15,030 bases of DNA from positions 1 through 15,030 of the forward strand of contig CAKOZB010000022.1 of assembly GCA_934131055.1 (NCBI GenBank), in the 5' to 3' direction. The notes under the pieces are model-generated. The model ran no database searches. It was not told the DNA's origin and saw only the letters and a list, made by a program, of their open reading frames with translations. Source of the stretch: an uncultured Clostridia bacterium. Its GTDB lineage: Bacteria; Bacillota; Clostridia; TANB77; CAG-508. The position numbers and the translations under genes were made by a program. Of this stretch, positions 7,768-13,300 are shown one piece after another. How positions within the stretch are numbered: the first letter of the stretch is position 1; every line of letters begins with the position of its first letter.

Positions 7768-7924
7768 TTCGCCCAATAGGGACGCCCTTTTTTGGGCGAA
7801 ATATTTTAATTTATATTTTTTATCTTAACTTCGCCTACTTGGGAATACCCTTTTGAGAGCAAAATATTAATCTATTATTTTATATCTCATCTTCGCCCAA
7901 AAAGGGGCGTCCCTATTGGGCGAA
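7768..7924. repeat. REP-like palindromic repeat element, copy A (three units, 62-bp period)
   Basis: Three hairpin units begin at 7768, 7830 and 7892, exactly 62 bp apart. Units 1 (7768-7800) and 3 (7892-7924) are 33 bp each, with arms TTCGCCCAA and TTGGGCGAA. Inside these arms AGGG and CCCT form a second stem. Unit 3 is inverted relative to unit 1. The middle unit (7830-7863) is decayed but recognisable (TTCGCC, GGGAATACCCTTTT). AT-rich spacers of about 29 bp resemble each other. The element occupies the whole pfkA-argS gap: it starts 3 bases after the pfkA stop and ends next to the argS ribosome binding site. No transposase is in the window. Confidence 0.92.
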
Positions 7925-7927
7925 GTT

Positions 7928-9073
7928 TTAGTCTCCTAGGCAAATTCCTATATCTCTGGCTGTTTTCACCAAATCATCATCCATTGTCACTTTACGTAGG
8001 TTACTTTCTGGTGTATTTCCAGATACAGCACCAATCTCTTTATTGTTTCCTACAACGTCTTCTAGTGTTGCATAATCTAGTCTTCCGTTTTTCATAACTG
8101 CAATTGTTCCAAATTTTCCTTCCATTGCAAGTTCCATTGCTTTTGCTCCATATTTTGTAGATAGAACTCTATCAAATGCAGTTGGGGTTCCACCTCTTTG
8201 CATATATCCTAAAACAGTGCATCTGGCTTCAAATCCAGTAAGTTCTTCTAGTTGTTTTGCAACTTTTTGCCCGGCTCCGCCTAATTTGTTGTTATCAACG
8301 CCTTTTCCGTTGTTTCTAACTCCTTCCACTGTTATTGTTCCTCCCTTTGGAACAGCGCCTTCTGCAACAACTACAATGCTAAATTGCTTTCCAACTTTTG
8401 ATCTTTCTTGAATTTTTCTTACTGCTGAATTTATATCATATGGTATTTCTGGTATTAAAGCTATATCAGCCCCTCCAGCTATTGCAGACTCTAATGCTAT
8501 CCAGCCAGCATATCTTCCCATAACCTCAAGAACCATTATTCTATGATGTGTCTCTCCTGTGGTATGTAACCTATCTAACGCTTCTGCTGCAACAGATACA
8601 GCTGTATTATACCCAAATGTGATATCTGTACATGCAACATCATTATCTATTGTCTTCGGAACGCCTATAACATTGATTCCCTTCAAGCTGAAGTCTCTTG
8701 CAGACTTTTGAGTTCCGTCTCCTCCAAGTGTGAATACGCAATCAAACCCATCATCTTTTACATTTTGAACGCATTTATCTGATAAATCTTGGTATTCAAT
8801 CTCTCCATTTGGAAGTACTACCTTATAATTAAATACATTTGCATTTGTAGATGAACCAATTATAGATCCACCTTTTGGCAAAATTCCTGATGCATTACTG
8901 CTTTCGCTTGTGCTTAATCTTACAAAATCGTTATTAAGTAATCCTCTATAACCATCTATAAATCCATAACATTCTATGTTGTTTTTCTCTGCTGTTTTTA
9001 TAATTGCTCTAATAACGGCATTAAATCCTGAAACATCTCCACCATTTGCTAGTATTGCAACTTTTTTCAACAT
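7928..9073 (-). CDS. pfkA: 6-phosphofructokinase (mixed-substrate group III type)
   Basis: A 381-residue phosphofructokinase that phosphorylates fructose 6-phosphate to the 1,6-bisphosphate in glycolysis. Motifs: NGGDVSGFNAVIRA (10-23), TLGGDGTQKSA (115-125), GVPKTIDNDV (137-146, catalytic Asp143), EVMGRYAGWIA (183-193) and LGYMQRGGTPTAFDR (288-302). In the family, the residue equivalent to E. coli position 104 is Gly in ATP enzymes and Asp in PPi enzymes; here it is Gly120. The position equivalent to 124 is Lys140, as in PPi enzymes and mixed-substrate group III. That points to ATP use but not to the E. coli type. The usual GGD-A/C-PG loop reads GGDVSG here. A GGAGG site lies 9 bases before the ATG and a promoter at 9124-9151. 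Length is longer than the roughly 320 residues of the short bacterial PFKs. Confidence 0.95.
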   Translation of the reverse strand: MLKKVAILANGGDVSGFNAVIRAIIKTAEKNNIECYGFIDGYRGLLNNDFVRLSTSESSNASGILPKGGSIIGSSTNANVFNYKVVLPNGEIEYQDLSDKCVQNVKDDGFDCVFTLGGDGTQKSARDFSLKGINVIGVPKTIDNDVACTDITFGYNTAVSVAAEALDRLHTTGETHHRIMVLEVMGRYAGWIALESAIAGGADIALIPEIPYDINSAVRKIQERSKVGKQFSIVVVAEGAVPKGGTITVEGVRNNGKGVDNNKLGGAGQKVAKQLEELTGFEARCTVLGYMQRGGTPTAFDRVLSTKYGAKAMELAMEGKFGTIAVMKNGRLDYATLEDVVGNNKEIGAVSGNTPESNLRKVTMDDDLVKTARDIGICLGD

Positions 9074-9123
9074 ATTTTTATTCCTCCAATTTTCTTAAGT
9101 TTTTCTATATTTATTCTTTACAC

Positions 9124-9151
9124 ATTATAGCAAATTAAACAAAAAAGTCAA
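9124..9151 (-). promoter_or_regulatory. pfkA promoter
   Basis: On the minus strand TTGACT (9146-9151), a 16-base spacer and a perfect TATAAT (9124-9129) preceded by TGC, an extended -10. The start would be near 9117, giving a leader of about 44 bases before the pfkA ATG. This is among the best promoter matches in the window and probably drives pfkA and argS. Confidence 0.85.
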
Positions 9152-9204
9152 TTAAAACAGTAGCATTTAAACATATTTTTACATTTTAAATATCGTTTAC
9201 TCGG

Positions 9205-9244
9205 TAACTAGAATTTACTTTTTCTAAATAGAAATTACTTTTTC
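9205..9244. repeat. Tandem 20-bp direct repeat upstream of the pfkA promoter
   Basis: Two adjacent 20-bp units (9205-9224 and 9225-9244) differ at only two positions. Each begins TAA-TAGAA and ends TTACTTTTTC. They lie about 55-95 bp upstream of the pfkA -35 box, a range where an activator or repressor could bind. A related ATTACTTTTTT occurs at about 9336. The composition is AT-rich, so part of the similarity may be chance. Confidence 0.6.
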
Positions 9245-9304
9245 AATTGACCATTTTTACATTTTATAATTTTATTTTTCAAAAAATATTATACACTAAA
9301 AGTT

Positions 9305-9329
9305 TGCGGAGAGCAGTCTGCCCTCCGCA
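9305..9329. terminator. Hairpin terminator after the 67-codon gene
   Basis: TGCGGAG (9305-9311) pairs with CTCCGCA (9323-9329), extended by GCA/TGC around a GTC loop after one mismatch. It lies 34 bases past the stop of the 67-codon gene. On the minus strand it is followed by AAACTTTTAG, a short T-run, so termination may be moderate. It is by far the most GC-rich hairpin in this intergenic region. Confidence 0.65.
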
Positions 9330-9362
9330 TTTTGCCAATTACTTTTTTGGTACCTGACCACT

Positions 9363-9566
9363 TTAGTTATTTTCCTGTTTCAACAAGTTGGCACATTCAA
9401 ACGCCGCCATTGCATATGTCCTTTGATTCGGCATAAAGAAACGACCCTCAACTTCATACGACTTTAACTTGTTTAGAATTCTAATAGCCCGTTCATAATT
9501 ACAAGCCATTTTGAATTCCATTGAAAATTTGTTGTTATGGTCAAAGCAAATTTCAATGATTGGCAC
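9363..9566 (-). CDS. Small protein of unknown function (67 residues)
   Basis: I do not recognise this protein. It is soluble-looking, has no signal peptide or membrane segment, and starts PIIEICFDHNNKF, compatible with a beta hairpin. A basic central helix (about 21-36, CNYERAIRILNKLKSY) follows, then GRFFMPNQRTYAMAAFECAN and a short helical tail. It has three Cys residues, too scattered for an obvious metal site. Support for its being real: a GTG start with a perfect AGGAGG (9574-9579) 7 bases upstream, a good promoter at 9603-9631 and a hairpin terminator after the stop, so it appears to form a one-gene unit. The neighbouring DnaA-box cluster lies upstream of its promoter. Confidence 0.72.
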   Translation of the reverse strand: MPIIEICFDHNNKFSMEFKMACNYERAIRILNKLKSYEVEGRFFMPNQRTYAMAAFECANLLKQENN

Positions 9567-9602
9567 AATAATTCCTCCTTTTGGAATATAAATGTAGATT
9601 AT

Positions 9603-9631
9603 ATTTTATCATATTTTATTAATTTTTGCAA
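9603..9631 (-). promoter_or_regulatory. Promoter of the 67-codon gene
   Basis: On the minus strand TTGCAA (9626-9631), a 17-base spacer and TAAAAT (9603-9608) preceded by TGA. The start would lie near 9596, about 30 bases before the GTG. It points into the small gene and is the only clear promoter in the 9567-9943 gap. Confidence 0.62.
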
Positions 9632-9707
9632 TAATTTGTCGTTATTTATCATTTTTATGTTTACTTTTTTTATTGTTTCTTTTACATTTTTTAGTTATTA
9701 ACAAGCC

Positions 9708-9773
9708 TGTGGATAATGTGGATAACTCTGTGGATAGTTTGTGCTCAAGGCTTTCATTCTAGAGTTATACACA
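9708..9773. promoter_or_regulatory. Cluster of four DnaA-box-like 9-mers
   Basis: Two directly abutting perfect boxes read TGTGGATAA (9708-9716 and 9717-9725), the complement of TTATCCACA. A third, TGTGGATAG (9729-9737), has one mismatch. A fourth in the opposite orientation, TTATACACA (9765-9773), fits the TTATNCACA consensus. AT-rich tracts flank the group on both sides. Such clusters are typical of oriC and of DnaA-binding regions that titrate DnaA or regulate genes. No dnaA, dnaN or rpmH gene is in the window, and genes on both sides run the same way, so I do not call it an origin. Confidence 0.75.
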
Positions 9774-9900
9774 TATATTATTGTTAATCAATTTATGAAA
9801 ACCTTCTCAGTAAAACAAGCATATTTATTATGTCTATGTTCTAAACATTGTTTCGACGAACCTATTTTTTGCATTTCAGTAATTTTTAAAAATTATTTAT

Positions 9901-9940
9901 AAAAAAATAGAAAGACTAATTTTTTTCGGTCTTTCTATTT
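9901..9940 (-). terminator. Rho-independent terminator after the DUF1294 gene
   Basis: Twelve-base arms, AAATAGAAAGAC (minus-strand reading) and GTCTTTCTATTT, pair perfectly around a 13-base loop, followed on the minus strand by a run of Ts. It begins 3 bases past the DUF1294 stop and ends the polC-DUF1294 unit. Confidence 0.9.
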
Positions 9941-9943
9941 GAT

Positions 9944-10234
9944 TTATTTAATTACTATCGCAATAATCAGCATTATCTGTAACACAATTATTACTGGAAT
10001 TCCAATAAAAAATCTTGGTTTTTTCGTCTTATGATGAAAAGTATACATTCCAATAATTGCTCCTATGCTCCCACCGATTAAAGCTAAGGTTAATAGTGTA
10101 GATTCTTTTATTCTCCATCTATCTTTTTCTGCTTTTTTCTTGTCTATAAACATAGCCAGAAATGCAATTATATTTATTATTAATAAATATATTATTATAT
10201 TTTTTAATGTAAAAATATCATTTAATTCTACCAT
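9944..10234 (-). CDS. DUF1294 family small membrane protein
   Basis: A 96-residue membrane protein of unknown function. It has a first transmembrane helix (about 10-29), the DUF1294 block FIDKKKAEKDRWRIKES (29-45), a glycine-rich second helix (LALIGGSIGAIIGMY, 49-63), then FHHKTKKPRF (65-74), a hallmark of the family, and a third helix (about 77-95). I chose the ATG at 10234: a GGAG site (10242-10245) lies 7 bases upstream and the family homology begins here. The frame stays open to 10327, but that extension reads straight through the REP-like element and has no ribosome binding site. The gene follows polC in the same direction and ends at a strong terminator, so it is probably cotranscribed with polC. 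Its role is not known. Confidence 0.88.
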   Translation of the reverse strand: MVELNDIFTLKNIIIYLLIINIIAFLAMFIDKKKAEKDRWRIKESTLLTLALIGGSIGAIIGMYTFHHKTKKPRFFIGIPVIIVLQIMLIIAIVIK

Positions 10235-10241
10235 TCTTATT

Positions 10242-10245
10242 CTCC
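10242..10245 (-). promoter_or_regulatory. Ribosome binding site that decides the DUF1294 start
   Basis: GGAG on the minus strand, 7 bases before the ATG at 10234. It lies between the REP-like element and the gene and argues against the longer frame that begins inside the element. Confidence 0.75.
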
Positions 10246-10257
10246 ATACAGTATAAT

Positions 10258-10351
10258 TTCGCCCAATAGGGACGCCTTTTTTTGGGCGAAACATTAATTT
10301 ATTATTGTTCATATCATCTTCGCCCAAAAAGGGGCGTCCCTATTGGGCGAA
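10258..10351. repeat. REP-like palindromic repeat element, copy B (two units, 61-bp period)
   Basis: Two 33-bp hairpin units at 10258-10290 and 10319-10351 in inverted orientation, with a 28-bp AT-rich spacer. Unit 2 is identical over all 33 bases to the last unit of copy A; unit 1 differs from the first unit of copy A by one base. Here the inverted repeat extends outward to ATAATTTCGCCC on both sides, and this outer part includes the TAA stop of polC. The element fills the polC-DUF1294 gap and would form a very stable hairpin in the transcript. Confidence 0.92.
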
Positions 10352-10352
10352 A

Positions 10353-13300
10353 TTATGCAAATAAGCTCATCTGGTTGCTTTGGCTCATTCCATCCAAGCA
10401 TCCTGCTTTTTCTAGCATTTCTATTGTAGATTTGCCGACTTTTGCACGTATTTTCATATCATCTATAGACATGAATTCTCCTTCTTGTCTTGCTTCTTGT
10501 ATTCCTTGTGCCGCAACTGTTCCAAGTCCTGGTATACTGTTTAATGGTGGGCGTATTCCATCAACTTCTACTTTAAATTTTACAGCATCTGACTCATATA
10601 AATCTATTGGCAAGAAGTTTAAACCTCTTTCATACATTTCTAGAACTATTTCTAAAACTCCATATGTGTCTTGGTCTTTCTTTGTTGCTGCTTTTCCAGC
10701 AAGTTCTATTTCTTTCATTTTATTCTTTACACGCTCTACCCCATGGCACATTATCTCACTATCAAATGCATCTGCTCTTATAGAGAAGTATGCAGCATAA
10801 TATGCTTTTGGGATGTGAACCTTGAACCACGCAATTCTGAAGGCGTTTGTAACATATGCAGCAGCATGGGCTTTTGGGAACATGTATTTTATTTTTTTAC
10901 ATGAACCAATGTACCATTCTGGTATGTTGTATTCCCTCATTGTTGCTTCATGCCCTTTCCAGCCTTCTGGGTCTTTTGATGGCTTTCCTTTACGGACAAA
11001 CTCCATTATTTTGAAGGCTTTTTGTGGTGGCAATCCTTCCTTAATTAGATAAATCATAATATCATCTCTACAACATATAGCATCTTCCAGCTTTATAGTG
11101 CCTTCTTCGATTAAGCTCTGTGCGTTGTTTAACCATACGTCTGTACCATGTGATAGACCTGAAATTCTAATTAATTCATCGAACGTTTTTGGCCTTGTAT
11201 CTACAAGCATTCCTCTTACGAATTTTGTTCCAAACTCTGGCACTCCAAAACTTCCAACCTCGCTGTGTATCTGTTCTGGTGTAACTCCTAATGCTTTTGT
11301 AGAACAAAATATAGACATTGTTTCCTTATCATCTAGTGGTACTTTTGTTGGATCTTGTCCAGTAATATCGAATAACATTCTTATCATGGTCGGATCATCA
11401 TGACCTAGTATATCTAGCTTCAATAGGTTCTGGTCTATTGAGTGGTAGTCGAAGTGAGTAGTTATAATATCTGAGGTTGGATCATCTGCTGGATGCTGAA
11501 CAGGTGTAAATTCGTAGATTTCTCTTCCCTTTGGAACAACTATAATTCCACCAGGGTGCTGACCTGTTGTTCTTTTTATTCCTGTGCAACCATAAGCAAC
11601 TCTAATTACCTCTGAATTGTTTATTGGTATTCCTCTTTCTTCGTTATATTTTCTAACATAACCCATTGCTGTCTTTCCGGCAACAGTACCAACGGTTCCA
11701 GCCTTAAACGTTGTACCTTTTCCGAATATTACTTCTGTGTATCTATGTGCTTTTGCCTGATATTCACCAGAGAAGTTTAAGTCGATATCGGGTTCCTTGT
11801 CTCCATTGAAGCCCAAGAAAGTTTCGAATGGAATGTCTAGCCCATCTTTTGCGAGTCTATGTCCGCACTTAGGGCACATCTTATCTGGTAAGTCGAAGCC
11901 GTTCTTCACACCATAATCAGTAAAATCCGAATACTTGCAATTTGGACATCTGTAATGTGGAGGAAGCGAATTAACCTCTGTAATACCTGTCATGTTTGCA
12001 ACAAATGACGAACCAACAGAACCTCTGGAACCAACGATGTATCCATCTGCATTTGATTTCCAAACCAGTTTCTGTGCTATGATGTACATAACGGAGAATC
12101 CGTTTTTAATGATAGATGTTAGCTCTTTATCTAGTCTCTCTTCAACTATTTGTGGAAGTGGGTCTCCATATAACTCGTGTGCCTTGTTGTATGCAATATC
12201 TTTAATTGTTTTCTCACAATCATTTATGTATGGAGGGCATTTTTCTGGTGATATTGGGCTGATTTGCTCACACATATCTGCTATTTTATTTGTATTTGTA
12301 ACAACAACCTCATAAGCCTTTTCTTCTCCTAAATAGCTAAATTCTTCTAGCATTTCTTCTGTTGTTCTTAAATATAATGGAGCCTGCAAATCGCAATCTG
12401 CATAGCCTTGGCCTGCCTCTAATATACGTCTATATATTTCATCCTCTGGATCCATGAAGTGAACATCGCAAGTTGCAACTACCAATTTATCTAGCTTCTC
12501 TCCTAAGGCAACTATTTTTCTATTTATGTCTCTTAAGCCTTCTACATCTGGCACAACTCCATTTCTAACCAAGAACATGTTATTTCCAGTTGGCTGAATC
12601 TCAAGATAATCATAATCTCTTGCGATTGCTTCTATTTCTTCATCATCTTTTCCATTTTCGATTGCCTGATACAATTCTCCTGCCTCACAAGCACTTCCTA
12701 AAATTAAACCTTCTGAATACTGCTTATATATTGATTTTAGTAGCATTGGTCTGCCTTTGTATATGTAATCCAAATGAGATATTGAGATTAACTTGTATAA
12801 ATTTCTTAATCCAACATAGTTTGTAGCAAGAATTATTGCATGGAAGCTCTTTAACTTCTTGTAATTTACGTTTTCGCCAGCAAGCTTATCTATATCTTCT
12901 ATGGTTTTAGCACCTTTTTCTTCTAGCATATTTAGCATTACTCTAAATACTTTTACAGTAGTATCAACATCATCTAAAGCTCTGTGTGCAACTATTACCT
13001 CAATTCCAAGTTTATCTGCGATTATCCCTAATTTATATTTTTTGAAGTCTGGGAATAAATCTTTTGCAAGTCTTAGAGTATCTAAGTAAGTGTTGTCTAA
13101 AGATAACCCCAATTGTTTTGCATTGTATTTCAAGAAACCAACGTCAAAATCTGCATTGTGTGCAACAATTACGCTATCTCCAACAAATTCTAATACCTTT
13201 GGCATTACTTTATCTATTGTCTCAGCATCTTTTACCATGTCATCTGTAATGTTTGTAACTTCTACAACCCTTTGAGGAATTGGCTTTTCTGGGTTTACGA

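Larger units (their letters stand above)
9567..9943. other. Non-coding stretch of 377 bp between the small gene and the DUF1294 gene
   Basis: From low to high coordinates it holds the ribosome binding site and promoter of the 67-codon gene, an AT-rich tract (about 9632-9700), the DnaA-box cluster (9708-9773), a second AT-rich tract (9774-9900) and the DUF1294 terminator. A 28-codon frame on the minus strand near 9784-9870 has no ribosome binding site and I do not call it. I see no tRNA or known riboswitch. Confidence 0.7.

Noticed and set aside
7768..7924. Possible short CRISPR array: 33-bp palindromic repeats with spacers of about 29 bp
   Set aside because: The spacers resemble one another, the outer units are inverted relative to each other, only two or three units occur, the same pattern is repeated at 10258-10351, and there are no cas genes.
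9708..9773. Calling the DnaA-box cluster the chromosomal origin
   Set aside because: No dnaA, dnaN, rpmH or gyrase genes nearby, and gene direction does not switch here. It is kept as a binding cluster only.
9784..9870. A 28-codon minus-strand frame in the intergenic region
   Set aside because: No ribosome binding site, no family resemblance, and it lies in AT-rich sequence where such frames arise by chance.
9944..10327. A longer DUF1294 reading frame starting at 10327
   Set aside because: The added 31 residues are translated repeat element (including RPKKGVPIGRN), there is no ribosome binding site at 10327, and a GGAG site supports the ATG at 10234.
10282..10800. A 172-codon plus-strand frame across the repeat and the polC 3' end
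   Set aside because: It is antisense to well-conserved polC sequence, begins inside the repeat element and has no recognisable product or ribosome binding site.
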